The notes: generated from the letters alone by a model not told the origin. A DNA stretch of 64,000 bases from G965230615 sp965230615 (GCA_965230615.1 OZ246012.1:4402001-4466000); one strand, 5' to 3'; positions 18,114-27,306 are shown, counted from the first letter of the stretch. Made by a program: numbers and translations.

Positions 18114-18959
18114 ATGAAATATCGTAGTATAGAATCAGTGCAGACAGCTGGCATTGGCTTGCGCATGCCGCATATTGATGCCTTGCTGGCTGCACCTGAC
18201 TCGGTCAGTTGGCTTGAGCTATTAGCGGATAATTGGCTTAGCCAAGGGGGCATTACGACTTACTACCTTGATATGCTGGCTGAGCGCTTTCCTTTATCAC
18301 TACATGGCGTTGGCTTATCTTTAGGTAGCGTTACACCACTGGCAGATAACTACCTCCGCCAAATCCAGTCGTTACTACAACGCAGTCAGGCAATGAGTTA
18401 CTCAGAGCATTTGAGCTTTTCACAACTCGATGAAGCTTTTTTGCCAGACCTGCTGCCGCTGCCTTATACCGAACAAGCACTACAGCATATGAGTCAGCGC
18501 GTGCAGCAGGTGCAAGATAGGCTGGGTCAGCAGTTGTTGATCGAGAATGTATCAAGTTATGTCGCTTTCAATGCTGATAGTATGAGTGAGGCAGCGTTTT
18601 TATCGGCGCTTGTCGACAATACAGGCTGTGGCTTACTGCTGGATGTGAATAACCTATATGTTAATCAAAATAATTTAGGGCGAGATGCACGCTTGGCGAT
18701 ACAGCAGTTACCGTTAGGGAGTATTCAGGAAGTCCACCTGGCTGGCTTTGAGCGCCAAGCAGACTGTTTGATTGATGCACATAACAACCCGGTTGATGAG
18801 GCGGTATGGTCATTATATGAGCACTTATTGCAACTAAGAGGCCCGGTTGCAACGTTAATTGAATGGGATAATGACTTACCTGCATTGGAAGTCCTACTGG
18901 CAGAGCAAGCCAAAGCACAGGCGTTACTTGACGCTGTTGCTGTGCGGGGCGCTGCGTGA
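18114..18959 (+). CDS. MNIO-family (DUF692) bufferin maturase, BufB-type
   Basis: This 281-residue multinuclear non-heme iron oxidase is expected to oxidise cysteines of the neighbouring precursor. The TIM-barrel metal-ligand motifs are visible: GIGLRMPH (13-20), E35 in WLELLADNW, H64 in SLHGVGLSLG, YSEHLSF with E98 and H99, IENVSSY with E144 and N145, LLDVNNLYVN with D177 and N180, VHLAG with H208, DAHNNPV with D221 and H223, and E250 in LIEWDND. All are retained, so it should be active. It overlaps the next gene by GTGA. Confidence 0.9.
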   Translation: MKYRSIESVQTAGIGLRMPHIDALLAAPDSVSWLELLADNWLSQGGITTYYLDMLAERFPLSLHGVGLSLGSVTPLADNYLRQIQSLLQRSQAMSYSEHLSFSQLDEAFLPDLLPLPYTEQALQHMSQRVQQVQDRLGQQLLIENVSSYVAFNADSMSEAAFLSALVDNTGCGLLLDVNNLYVNQNNLGRDARLAIQQLPLGSIQEVHLAGFERQADCLIDAHNNPVDEAVWSLYEHLLQLRGPVATLIEWDNDLPALEVLLAEQAKAQALLDAVAVRGAA

Positions 18960-19726
18960 CAAGCTTAGCTGAATTACAACGTGTGTTCTCTGAAGCTATG
19001 CAAGGCGGCGATAGCAATCGCTTATTGCAGGCATTAGACGATACCGCAACCGTAGATAGCTTACGTGGCGTATCTGCTTATCAGAATAATATTAAAGGGG
19101 CATTGTTGTCGGCGATGGCAGCAGCTTACCCTGTTTGCCAGACTCTATTGGGTGATGATTTTTTTCAACACTTTGTCGGCTTTTATTTGCAGCGACGGCC
19201 ACTCAAGGACAGTGACCTGAATCTGGTAGGAGAGGGGTTTGATGATTACCTTCGTGCTTATTGTCAGCAACATACACACCTGGAGCACTATGTTTATATT
19301 GCCGATGTAGCCAAACTTGAACGTTTATTGCAGCTGGCATACTATGCACCCCCTTGTCGTAGCTTTAATGCTTCGGCATTGGCGGCGTTAAGTGAAAGTG
19401 CTTACGGCCTTATTCAATATAAGCTTGCACCTAGTATTGGCTTATTGCAAAGTGAATATGATGTGGCAGCAATTTGGCAAGCTCATCAACATCCAGAAGT
19501 ACCTGCTATGCAACTGGCACAAGGTGAGTTTTATTTTCTAGTGCAAAGACGTGAGTTAACAACAGACATAAAGCCAATGACACAAGCCGAATACCTTTTT
19601 CTTGCTGATATTAAACGCAGCGTTTACTTTGAACGTTTGTGTGAGAAACACCCTGATCAAGTAAACATTATCAGCGAATATATTCAACTCAATATCATTG
19701 ATCACTTTTCAGTCAAAAATGTCTAA
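18956..19726 (+). CDS. BufC-type (DUF2063) partner protein
   Basis: The 256-residue protein has the N-terminal DUF2063 segment (AELQRVFSEAM...VSAYQNNIKGALLSAMAAAYPVCQTLLGDDFFQHFVGFYL), once labelled a putative DNA-binding domain. It is now considered the substrate-recognition partner of MNIO enzymes. The remaining part is a loosely conserved C-terminal domain. The GTG start at 18956 overlaps the maturase stop, so the two are translationally coupled. The sigma factor gene starts inside its last codons. Confidence 0.88.
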   Translation: MTSLAELQRVFSEAMQGGDSNRLLQALDDTATVDSLRGVSAYQNNIKGALLSAMAAAYPVCQTLLGDDFFQHFVGFYLQRRPLKDSDLNLVGEGFDDYLRAYCQQHTHLEHYVYIADVAKLERLLQLAYYAPPCRSFNASALAALSESAYGLIQYKLAPSIGLLQSEYDVAAIWQAHQHPEVPAMQLAQGEFYFLVQRRELTTDIKPMTQAEYLFLADIKRSVYFERLCEKHPDQVNIISEYIQLNIIDHFSVKNV

Positions 19727-20240
19727 ACCTTTGTGTGCAATTGATCAGGAACAACTCAATAAGCTGTACCGTTATGGTTTATCTTTATCGAATAATGAAG
19801 ATGAAGCGTATGACTTACTGCAGTCTTGTTTAGAAAAGTATTTGCAGCAGCAAGGTAATAATCCAATTAAGGCACCTTTGGCGTATATACGTACTATGAT
19901 GCGTAATCAATATATCGATCTGTTAAGACACCGCAATAAATATATTCATGCAGAGTGGGATAGTGTTGCCGATGAAATGGTGTCATTGGTCGACTCTAAT
20001 AGTTTGGACGATATTATGATTCGTGAGAGTGAGCTGGCCTTTTATTGGGGCAAGCTCACCGATGCTGAAAGGGAGATAGTATATCTATGGGCTGTGGAAG
20101 AGCTAACCGCTGCAGAGATGGCAACGATTATGTCTATTCCCAGGGGGACTGTTTTATCGAGAATACACCGACTCAAAAAGAAGCTCCGTACAATCGCCGT
20201 TGAGCAGGAAGCCATGGCGGAAGCAGGAGGAGTAGCATAA
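19719..20240 (+). CDS. ECF-type RNA polymerase sigma factor of the bufferin operon
   Basis: The 173-residue protein has sigma region 2 (LYRYGLSLSNNEDEAYDLLQSCLEKYL, then YIRTMMRNQYIDLLRHRNK). Region 4 has the helix-turn-helix LTAAEMATIMSIPRGTVLSRIHRLKKKL (about 134-161). The frame is open from 19698, but the ATG at 19719 gives a normal start and overlaps the bufC stop by 8 bases. The next gene, a single-pass membrane protein, overlaps by one base (TAATG), so they read as a sigma/anti-sigma pair. It probably controls the buf operon, perhaps in response to metal; that is inference. Confidence 0.88.
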   Translation: MSKPLCAIDQEQLNKLYRYGLSLSNNEDEAYDLLQSCLEKYLQQQGNNPIKAPLAYIRTMMRNQYIDLLRHRNKYIHAEWDSVADEMVSLVDSNSLDDIMIRESELAFYWGKLTDAEREIVYLWAVEELTAAEMATIMSIPRGTVLSRIHRLKKKLRTIAVEQEAMAEAGGVA

Positions 20241-20872
20241 TGCAGCGAACCACCCTAAAAGCGAGTGTTAACAAGCACTTTACTGATAAGCAGCTATCTG
20301 ATTCGCAAATGGCCGAGTTGATGGCTATGCAGCACTCGGTTGTAGCGGATAAGCCCGCATCCAGCATGCATCGCTCGCGTGCCTGGTGGTGGGGGGCATC
20401 AATTGCGGCCAGTCTATTGTTGGTGTTTGCTGTGCTAAGCCAACAATTACAACAGCAGCAACAGCGGCAGTTGTTATTTGCGATTGCCGAAGAAGTATCG
20501 CGTAATCATATCAAGCTTAAACCGCTGGAAGTCAACACCGATAGCCTTAAGCAGTTATCAGGGTATTTTACCGAGTTAGAGTTTTCCCTGGTGAAATCGA
20601 ATATCTTCAATGGTGCTGATCAGTCTCTGCTGGGAGGTCGTTATTGTTCTATTCAAGGCAGTACTGCGGCCCAGCTGCGTTATCAAAGCTCATTAGGTAA
20701 AGTGACAACACTCTATAAAGCCGCCTATGATGAGAGCAAATTCCAGTTGTTGCCTAACGTGGAAGAAGGTGGGGAGCCTTACGAAGTCTATTATCGAGGT
20801 TTGTTTGTGCGAATGTGGGTAGAGAAAGGGCTGGTGATGGTCAGTGTCAAAGAGCCCGCAACGAGTAGCTGA
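20240..20872 (+). CDS. Probable RsiW-like anti-sigma factor with periplasmic domain
   Basis: The 210-residue protein has a cytosolic head (1-45), one membrane segment (about 48-67, WGASIAASLLLVFAVLS), a Gln-rich stretch, and a periplasmic domain. The core LLGGRYCSIQGSTAAQLRY...KVTTLY resembles the end domain of RsiW-type anti-sigma factors (GGR...AAQ...Y...TLY). The lone periplasmic Cys in GRYC could be a sensing residue. The cytosolic part lacks the zinc-binding HxxxCxxC motif, so it is not a classical ZAS protein. The function follows from its overlap with the sigma gene. Confidence 0.72.
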   Translation: MQRTTLKASVNKHFTDKQLSDSQMAELMAMQHSVVADKPASSMHRSRAWWWGASIAASLLLVFAVLSQQLQQQQQRQLLFAIAEEVSRNHIKLKPLEVNTDSLKQLSGYFTELEFSLVKSNIFNGADQSLLGGRYCSIQGSTAAQLRYQSSLGKVTTLYKAAYDESKFQLLPNVEEGGEPYEVYYRGLFVRMWVEKGLVMVSVKEPATSS

Positions 20873-21139
20873 TCCCCCCTGTTGTCGGTTTTTTTAGCAC
20901 TGTTATAAGTGCTTTTCCCAGTATCATCTTGCATAAGGCAAGCTGGCTAAGTCCTTGTTTTTAGTTTGCTTCTGTCTGTACTGCCTATTGTCTAAGGGGG
21001 TAATCGTTGTTATTTCGTCAGCCATTTGTTGTAGACTGGTCAATCAATAATCGGTTTTCTTTACAGTAAATAAGTAATCATACTTGCTTTTTGTACTGTT
21101 TCTGGGTTAAGTGATTGATTCTTAGGTTGTTATTGCGGC
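20873..21139. other. Intergenic stretch after the buf operon
   Basis: It holds a candidate terminator near its start and leads into the sigma-54 promoter at 21140. I see no open frame with coding character. A/T-rich segments such as actggtcaatcaataatc may include an upstream activator site, but no clear inverted repeat stands out. Confidence 0.4.
20896..20917 (+). terminator. Candidate terminator of the buf-sigma operon
   Basis: A 6-base stem AGCACT/AGTGCT (20896-20901, 20908-20913) with a 6-base loop is followed by TTTT, 24 bases after the anti-sigma stop. The stem is short, so strength is uncertain. Confidence 0.5.
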
Positions 21140-21155
21140 TGGCACACTATTTGCT
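21140..21155 (+). promoter_or_regulatory. Sigma-54 (RpoN) promoter of the PEP-CTERM-like gene
   Basis: TGGCACACTATTTGCT matches the RpoN consensus TGGCACG-N4-TTGCW with one mismatch, and GG and GC are separated by exactly 10 bases. The predicted start of transcription is near 21166, 28 bases before the ATG at 21194. PEP-CTERM proteins are known in other bacteria to be controlled by RpoN with PrsK/PrsR, which makes the site plausible. Confidence 0.75.
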
Positions 21156-21193
21156 TTTTTATCAGCAAAATTAATTAGCTATAGGGTATAACA

Positions 21194-21790
21194 ATGAAAT
21201 TAAAGCTTTTGGGTGTTTTGAGTCTTCTTTTAACAATAGGCACTGCTTCTGCAACGCCTGTATTGTATTCAGGGACAGTGATTGATAATGACTGGCGCAA
21301 CTACACGCTGGTACATGATGGTGCTTCTCCAAGTGGCTCTGGCAGCCGTAATGATTGGTTACGTTTCGCGGCAGATCAAGCGTTTGATTTTTTCTATGAT
21401 GCTGATGCTGAAGTGATTAATACCGATGGTTTGGGTACACAGTCTTTTGATTTGTTTTCAGTCAATGGTGCCAGTGGTGTATTCAACTTGATTGCGATGA
21501 GCCTAATTTTAGATGACAGTGCTGATGGCTTTAGTGAAGGCTTTATAGAGTACAGCATCACAGTGGGTACAGAAGATATTGATGGTGTTTTCTTCTTTGA
21601 CGATATTAACTCAGGGATTTTTAACTCAGTGAATATTGGCTCTAGCATTACTTCATATTTATGGGGTGCTGACTACGACAATGATCTGGGTATCGACTTT
21701 GCTTTTACTGGGGTGCCTGTACCAGAGTCAGCCACACTATTACTCATGGTATTTGGCCTGCTTGCCATGCGTCGCATCGTCAAAAAATAA
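21194..21790 (+). CDS. PEP-CTERM-like exported protein
   Basis: The 198-residue protein has a signal peptide (1 to about 20, ending SASA). The mature domain is acidic and rich in Asp, Gly and Ser, with no enzyme motif. The C-terminus has the tripartite sorting signal VPVPESATLLLMVFGLLAMRR: a PEP-box variant (PES), a hydrophobic helix and a basic end. Such proteins are cut and sorted by exosortase EpsH-type enzymes and are linked to exopolysaccharide and floc formation. The PES variant is less common than PEP. No exosortase is in the window. It stands alone, with a sigma-54 promoter before it and an intrinsic terminator after it. Confidence 0.75.
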   Translation: MKLKLLGVLSLLLTIGTASATPVLYSGTVIDNDWRNYTLVHDGASPSGSGSRNDWLRFAADQAFDFFYDADAEVINTDGLGTQSFDLFSVNGASGVFNLIAMSLILDDSADGFSEGFIEYSITVGTEDIDGVFFFDDINSGIFNSVNIGSSITSYLWGADYDNDLGIDFAFTGVPVPESATLLLMVFGLLAMRRIVKK

Positions 21791-21821
21791 TACCTTTAAG
21801 TTAAGTTTTTGAAGTTAAAAG

Positions 21822-21847
21822 AAAAACCCCGCTTTGCGGGGTTTTTT
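21822..21847 (+). terminator. Intrinsic terminator of the PEP-CTERM-like gene
   Basis: The stem CCCCGC-TTT-GCGGGG (21827-21841), flanked by AAAAA and TTTTTT, is a textbook Rho-independent terminator 31 bases past the stop. Confidence 0.92.
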
Positions 21848-22196
21848 GTTGTCGTTTGCACGGTCAGTAATAGCTCGAGCTGTGCAAGCCGCTAAAAGTA
21901 GCTAAGCTTGTAGGCCAAGAATAAACCCACTTAAGGGTTGCGTGCTGGCTGTAAGCGCGTTGCGCTGCAGCGTAAGCGTATTGTGATCGTATAAGCATTC
22001 GAGTCCGATTTTCTATACTTCCCAGTGCATATAACTAATTGATTTTAATCATATATTTGGTGGCTTGTCTGGCCTGACTGAACTCAGGTATAAGAAGTGG
22101 CCAGCAAATCGACCGAAAAGGCCACCCTGAAATGTGCCAAACTGCTACACTTATATACTAAGTGATAATACGAGCAGGGTGGGAAGAGGCAAATAT
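21848..22196. other. Intergenic region with an FNR-like box
   Basis: This leader region lies before the GGDEF-EAL gene. TTGATTTTAATCAT at 22039-22052 matches the FNR/Anr site TTGAT-N4-ATCAA in 9 of 10 positions. No clear -10 element sits at class II spacing, so control by FNR/Anr is only possible. No other gene is seen. Confidence 0.4.
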
Positions 22197-24782
22197 ATGG
22201 CAGTGCCAGAGTCAACGGTTAATACTGTTGAGCTAAATAAAAACCAACATTATCTGCTTATTGAGCAGTCAGCAACGTTGCGCCATGCGCTGAAAAAGAC
22301 CTTTGCGGCTAAAGGTTTTGAGCTATCAGTAGTATCGGATTATAAGGAAGGCTTGAGTGCCATTCAGGCATTTATAGCAGGCTCACGCTGGTTCTCAGGG
22401 ATTGTGATGGGCTGGCCTGCCGATACCCATGTTTATGCAGATGAGATTTTAGTGACCCTGGATGATAGCCATCTAAAAGGGTTGCCGGTTTTGCTATTGT
22501 CTGAAGAGGGTGACCCTGCCAAGTTAGACTGGATTACCAACCGGCAGGGCACAGCACTGCTGCCGTGGTCCGATTATGCCGAATGTACCGCTGCTATGGA
22601 GCAGCTGATTGCCTCGTTGGACTATGATGATCACAACTATCTTAATGAAGGTATAGATCATGCGATTCGTATCTTGTTTGTTGATGACTCACCCTCAGTA
22701 CGGCATAGCTTTAGAAGCCTATTAAGAGAGCATAGCTACGATGTGGACTCTGCTTCCTGTGTGGCTGAGGCTTTAAAGCTTATCGAGGAAAACCAATATG
22801 ATATTGCCATCATTGACTATTTTATGCCGGAGAATAATGGTGATGTATTAGTTCGCCAGCTCAAAGAAAACCCTCAAACAAGAAACATCGCAATTGCTAT
22901 CATTACCGGCACTTATTCGGACCAAGTTATCAAAGAGTGTTTAGATGCTGGTGCAGTTGAGTGCATGTTTAAGAGTGAGGCCAAAGAGCTTTTTTTAGCC
23001 AGAGTACGTTCATTAACACGCTCAATACTGGATCGGCGTTCTATCGACAATGAACGACGTCGCTTGCAACGCATTTTAGCATCGGTAGGTGATGGTGTTT
23101 ATGGTGTTGATAAGCGTGGGGTAATAGAATTTATTAATCCTGCTGCCCGACGCATACTCGGTTATAAAGAAAATGATGATATTGTCGGCAAGCTAGCACA
23201 CTCACTATTTCATTTTGCCACAGAGGACGGTGCTAAAACCAAAGTCCAAGAGTGTCATTTATCTCGTTGTTATGCAAAAGGCAGTCAGCTAAATGAATGG
23301 CAGACCGTTTTTTGGCATCGCGAAGGCTATCAGGTATCGGTTGAGTGTACTGTCTATCCTATGGAGTCCGAAGAAGAGCATGCTGGCGTTGTTGTGGCGT
23401 TTCGGGATATATCCGAGCGTAAACACTTAGAAGAAGAGTTGCGTTGGCAGGCAACACACGACTCTTTAACCAAGCTCTTAAACCGTAAATACTTTGAAGA
23501 ACAAATTAATGAGGAAGTTATCCGCCTCAGGCGCAGTGCCAGCTACAGCGCATTATTGCTTATTGACCTGGATCGTTTTAAATATATTAATGATACCGCA
23601 GGCCATATAGCCGGAGATCACTTGTTGACAGAGGTGGGCCGTCGATTACAGACGCGCTTACGTTCATCCGATACCTTGGCGCGTATCGGTGGTGATGAGT
23701 ATGCCATTATTCTACGGAATATCAGTTCTGATAAAGAAGAAATTTTCATGATTGCTGAAGGCTTTCGCTACGCATTAAATGATGAAAAATTCTTTTATGA
23801 TGGTAAAGCCTACGATGTAACCGCAACAATGGGTGTGGCGGTGATGCACAAAGGCACAGCATCATTAGAAGAAATAATGACCAATGCTGATATTGCTTGC
23901 CATATTGCTAAGAGTAAAGGGCGCAACCAAACACATATTTTCTCTGGTGATTATGATAGCCAAGCAGCAATGAACTTAGAGTTGGGTTGGTCATCCAGAT
24001 TGCGTGATGCATTAAAAAATAATTTATTTACTTTGAATTTTCAGCCCATACTGCCTTTCAATGTGTTGTCAAACAAAAAGATAGTGCAGACAGATATTTG
24101 GCCTGAGTACATTAAGTCAGATGTAGAGTCAGTTTTGTTTTATGAAGTGCTATTGCGATTAAAAGATCAGGGTGATGAACCTATTGTTCCTGGCGCGTTT
24201 TTACCAACGGCCGAGCGTTTTGATATTATGTTGGATATTGATCGTTGGGTAATTGATAATGCGTTTAAGTCGCTATCTGAGGCTGAGCAGCAGCAACGTC
24301 AGATACGTTTATCGATTAACTTATCGGCACAAACATTAGCAGATAATAATACAGCAGCTTATATAAAAGAGCGTGCTGCTGTGCATGGCATTAACCCTAA
24401 AAACATTTTATTTGAGATAACAGAAACGCAAGCGGTAACTAACATTGAAGCCACTAAAGCTCTCATACACGAGTTAAAAGGCTTAGGCTGTCAGTTCGCT
24501 TTAGATGACTTTGGTAGTGGGTTTTGTTCCTTTGGCCAGTTAAAACACCTGGATGTCGCGTATATTAAAATCGATGGTCTGTTTACCCAAGGTGTTGTGT
24601 CTGATCCTATTGACCGAGCTGTGATACAAGCGATCACGCAAATGGCCCGGTCACTGGGTCGTTATACTGTTGTCGAATATGTTGACAGTCCAGCTATTAT
24701 TCAGGCTTTGGAAAACTCAGGCGTTGACTATGTTCAGGGTTATCATATCAGTAAGCCTATGCAAGCATTGTTGCTTAAATAA
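22197..24782 (+). CDS. REC-REC-PAS-GGDEF-EAL cyclic-di-GMP protein
   Basis: In this 861-residue protein a first receiver-like domain (about 18-130) lacks the acceptor Asp. A second REC (about 158-275) has D207 in IIDYFMP. A PAS domain follows (about 290-410), then a GGDEF domain with an intact site GGDEY at 498-502 and an inhibitory RxxD (489-492) spaced 5 residues upstream. The EAL domain has EVL at 650-652, an Asn in INLSAQ, ITET, DDFGSG at about 770 and QGY near the end, so phosphodiesterase activity is likely. It probably makes or breaks c-di-GMP under phosphorelay control. The ATG at 22197 behind AAGAGG is preferred to the GTG at 22134. Confidence 0.9.
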   Translation: MAVPESTVNTVELNKNQHYLLIEQSATLRHALKKTFAAKGFELSVVSDYKEGLSAIQAFIAGSRWFSGIVMGWPADTHVYADEILVTLDDSHLKGLPVLLLSEEGDPAKLDWITNRQGTALLPWSDYAECTAAMEQLIASLDYDDHNYLNEGIDHAIRILFVDDSPSVRHSFRSLLREHSYDVDSASCVAEALKLIEENQYDIAIIDYFMPENNGDVLVRQLKENPQTRNIAIAIITGTYSDQVIKECLDAGAVECMFKSEAKELFLARVRSLTRSILDRRSIDNERRRLQRILASVGDGVYGVDKRGVIEFINPAARRILGYKENDDIVGKLAHSLFHFATEDGAKTKVQECHLSRCYAKGSQLNEWQTVFWHREGYQVSVECTVYPMESEEEHAGVVVAFRDISERKHLEEELRWQATHDSLTKLLNRKYFEEQINEEVIRLRRSASYSALLLIDLDRFKYINDTAGHIAGDHLLTEVGRRLQTRLRSSDTLARIGGDEYAIILRNISSDKEEIFMIAEGFRYALNDEKFFYDGKAYDVTATMGVAVMHKGTASLEEIMTNADIACHIAKSKGRNQTHIFSGDYDSQAAMNLELGWSSRLRDALKNNLFTLNFQPILPFNVLSNKKIVQTDIWPEYIKSDVESVLFYEVLLRLKDQGDEPIVPGAFLPTAERFDIMLDIDRWVIDNAFKSLSEAEQQQRQIRLSINLSAQTLADNNTAAYIKERAAVHGINPKNILFEITETQAVTNIEATKALIHELKGLGCQFALDDFGSGFCSFGQLKHLDVAYIKIDGLFTQGVVSDPIDRAVIQAITQMARSLGRYTVVEYVDSPAIIQALENSGVDYVQGYHISKPMQALLLK

Positions 24783-25000
24783 GTTTGGCTAGCCGTAGAC
24801 GCCCTTCGCACGATTTCTGACTGTGAAAATCATCGTTATCAAACCCGGTTACTCCAGAGTGTTCGACCTAATATCTATGCATTAGTCAGCCAATAGTTGA
24901 GTATCATATAGATTTGCCGTTATTATGCTAGACGGGGGGCATGGAATGATCATTTTGCCTGCTTTAAAAAACGCTTATTAATCGATAGTGGTGAATATAA

Positions 25001-25870
25001 ATGGCTGAATCGAACCTGCCAGCGGCTACACTGTTAATTCATTGTGATGACCAGCCTGGCCTAGTCGCATCAATTACACAATTTATTCATGCTCATAAAG
25101 GTAATATTCTGGATTTGGACCAACACACCGATAAAGACCATAAAAAGTTCTTTATGCGTGTGGCCTGGGAAACAGACGCTTTTACCTTGCCGCAAGCTGA
25201 CATTGGACCTCGGTTTCAAGCTGAGGTGGCTGAGCCATTTGCTATGCAATGGCAGCTTTCGTTTTCTGAGCAGCGGCCTCGTATGGCTGTATTTGTGTCA
25301 AAAATGTTTCATTGTCTTTATGATATTTTGGCGCAACATCAGGCTGGAGAGCTACAAGTCGAAATCCCCTTGATTGTAAGCAATCACGCTGATGTACAGG
25401 CCGTTGCCGAACAGTTTGATGTTGCTTGCCATGTTTTTCCTATTGATAAAGCCAATAAAGCTGAGCAGGAGGCGCAAGAGTTGGCTTTATTGGAGCAGCA
25501 TAATATCGACTTCATTGTATTAGCGCGCTATATGCAGGTGCTTTCTGATGATTTTGTCCGCCATTATCCTAATCGTATTATCAATATTCATCACTCTTTT
25601 TTGCCCGCGTTTCCTGGCGCGAAACCTTATCATTCAGCCTATAGCCGTGGCGTTAAAATTATCGGTGCAACCAGTCACTATGTGACTGCAGAGCTGGATG
25701 CTGGGCCTATTATTGAGCAGGATGTTGCCTATGTGAGTCATAAAGATTCGGTGACAGACCTGATCCGTAAAGGGCGTGATTTGGAAAAGCTGGTTTTATC
25801 CAGGGCAGTTTGGCACCACATTCAGAGGAAAGTACTGGTCTATGATAATAGGACGGTTATTTTTTCTTAG
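25001..25870 (+). CDS. purU: Formyltetrahydrofolate deformylase
   Basis: The 289-residue enzyme hydrolyses 10-formyl-THF to formate and THF and balances one-carbon pools. An N-terminal ACT domain (LLIHCDDQPGLVASITQFIH) is followed by the formyltransferase fold. VLARYMQVLSDDFV, INIHHSFLPAFPGAKPYHSAYSRGVKIIGATSHYV and LDAGPIIEQDV contain the catalytic Asn, His and Asp. The length is usual. It stands alone about 220 bases after the GGDEF-EAL gene. Confidence 0.95.
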   Translation: MAESNLPAATLLIHCDDQPGLVASITQFIHAHKGNILDLDQHTDKDHKKFFMRVAWETDAFTLPQADIGPRFQAEVAEPFAMQWQLSFSEQRPRMAVFVSKMFHCLYDILAQHQAGELQVEIPLIVSNHADVQAVAEQFDVACHVFPIDKANKAEQEAQELALLEQHNIDFIVLARYMQVLSDDFVRHYPNRIINIHHSFLPAFPGAKPYHSAYSRGVKIIGATSHYVTAELDAGPIIEQDVAYVSHKDSVTDLIRKGRDLEKLVLSRAVWHHIQRKVLVYDNRTVIFS

Positions 25871-25911
25871 CATCATGCTGGCTTGAGTCGCTTATATAAG
25901 AGTTAAAGAAG

Positions 25912-26439
25912 ATGGTACAGGCGAACAATAAACTGACAATCATCAAAGGTGATATTACTAGCCTGGCAGTCGATGTTATTGTCAATGCGGCCAATAATAG
26001 CCTGCTAGGAGGCGGTGGCGTTGATGGTGCGATCCATAAGGCTGCGGGTGCTGAGTTGTTGCAAGAGTGTCGGCGTTTACATGGCTGTATCACAGGTCAG
26101 GCAAAAATCACTAAAGGATATGAATTGCCCGCCCGTTATATTATTCATACGGTGGGGCCAGTTTGGCAGGGTGGAGAGCAGTCAGAAGCAGTCTTATTAG
26201 GTAGCTGCTATATAAATAGTTTGAAACTGGCTGACCAGCATGCATTAAAAACAATCGCGTTCCCAGCTATTAGTTGCGGTGTTTATGGATATCCGGTTGA
26301 AAAGGCGTCCCAAGTTGCTGTGAGTCAAACGCACAACTACTTATCTCAAGAGAATACATCAATAGAAGAGGTTTTTTTCGTTTGTTTTGATGATGCTAGT
26401 ATTTCTGCATATCAAAAGGCTTTAATTCAAGTGCTATGA
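25912..26439 (+). CDS. Macrodomain ADP-ribose hydrolase, YmdB-type
   Basis: The 175-residue macrodomain is likely an O-acetyl-ADP-ribose deacetylase or ADP-ribosyl hydrolase. VDVIVNAANNSLLGGGGVDGAIHKAAG carries the adenine and ribose contacts. ITKGYELPARYIIHTVGPVW and FPAISCGVYGYP complete the family pattern. Its stop overlaps the start of the next gene (ATGA), which suggests joint expression. Confidence 0.9.
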   Translation: MVQANNKLTIIKGDITSLAVDVIVNAANNSLLGGGGVDGAIHKAAGAELLQECRRLHGCITGQAKITKGYELPARYIIHTVGPVWQGGEQSEAVLLGSCYINSLKLADQHALKTIAFPAISCGVYGYPVEKASQVAVSQTHNYLSQENTSIEEVFFVCFDDASISAYQKALIQVL

Positions 26440-27059
26440 TTAAAAATCGATGCTTGCCAATCTGCTTGCTATGTCTGCTTATGCCAGCCTATGCCGACCA
26501 CCAAATAACAGCTAATGCCTTGTTTGATGGTAAGGCGCTGTTGATGGTTGATAATGTGCCGATTGCTTTTTCAGTGGGACAGCGTAAAGAAGGTATAAAG
26601 CTGATCTCCGCTGATGATAATCAGGCTGTTATTATTGTGCATGGCAGGCGCAAAGTATTACAGTTGGACAAGTCGATCGCCAAAGAATATGCCACACCAG
26701 ATGAACTGGATAAACATGAGAGCTCAAAAACGCATATCCTCTCGGTGCGTTTAATTCACCAAACACCTAATTTAGCGACATTCGAGGTTGACTACTTTTA
26801 TAACGAACGTTTGGCAGAGCATGTTGCCTTAAGTGCTAAAACCTTGTTTAAAGAGCGTGTAACCGAGTATTGGCAACACACTTATACGCGTTTAAACCCG
26901 GGGCGTCATACCACGACTATTACAGTGAGTATGAATAACAATGCACCGATTAACTATACTTCAGATGCAATAAGGTTTGACCTTAATTGGTCACGTAAAG
27001 AAAAGTCAGGCGTGGCTGACTCAAAGATTATTGAGTTTATTAAACAGTGGCACCAATAG
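26436..27059 (+). CDS. Exported protein with a retropepsin-associated N-terminal segment, unknown
   Basis: The 207-residue protein has a signal peptide ending around AYA (about 20). Residues about 24-80 (NALFDGKALLMVDNVPIAFSVGQ...GIKLISADDNQAVIIVHGRRKVLQL) resemble the N-terminal beta domain found before clan AA aspartic proteases in pseudomonads. No catalytic DTG follows; instead there is an unrelated basic domain with TYTRLNPGRHTTTITVSM. So protease activity is not expected. It is coupled to the macrodomain gene; the role is unknown. Confidence 0.65.
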   Translation: MIKNRCLPICLLCLLMPAYADHQITANALFDGKALLMVDNVPIAFSVGQRKEGIKLISADDNQAVIIVHGRRKVLQLDKSIAKEYATPDELDKHESSKTHILSVRLIHQTPNLATFEVDYFYNERLAEHVALSAKTLFKERVTEYWQHTYTRLNPGRHTTTITVSMNNNAPINYTSDAIRFDLNWSRKEKSGVADSKIIEFIKQWHQ

Positions 27060-27306
27060 AATAGCCGGTAGAATAAAGCGTTAAAATAAGCAAGCAAGAT
27101 AATCAGCAAAGCAGCGCTTTAAAAAGGCGTTGGCAAATAACATAAAGCATATCAGTCGCACTTGCTGTTTCAAATGCTATTGTAGCAATAACTCTAAGGC
27201 ATGTGCTGATGTGCAAAGCCGTCGTTACTGTTTCAGCTCTTTTGTGAATTAAGTCATTGCGTGACATAGTGCTGCCACACAGTCACCATGTAGACCTTTT
27301 GTGTAA

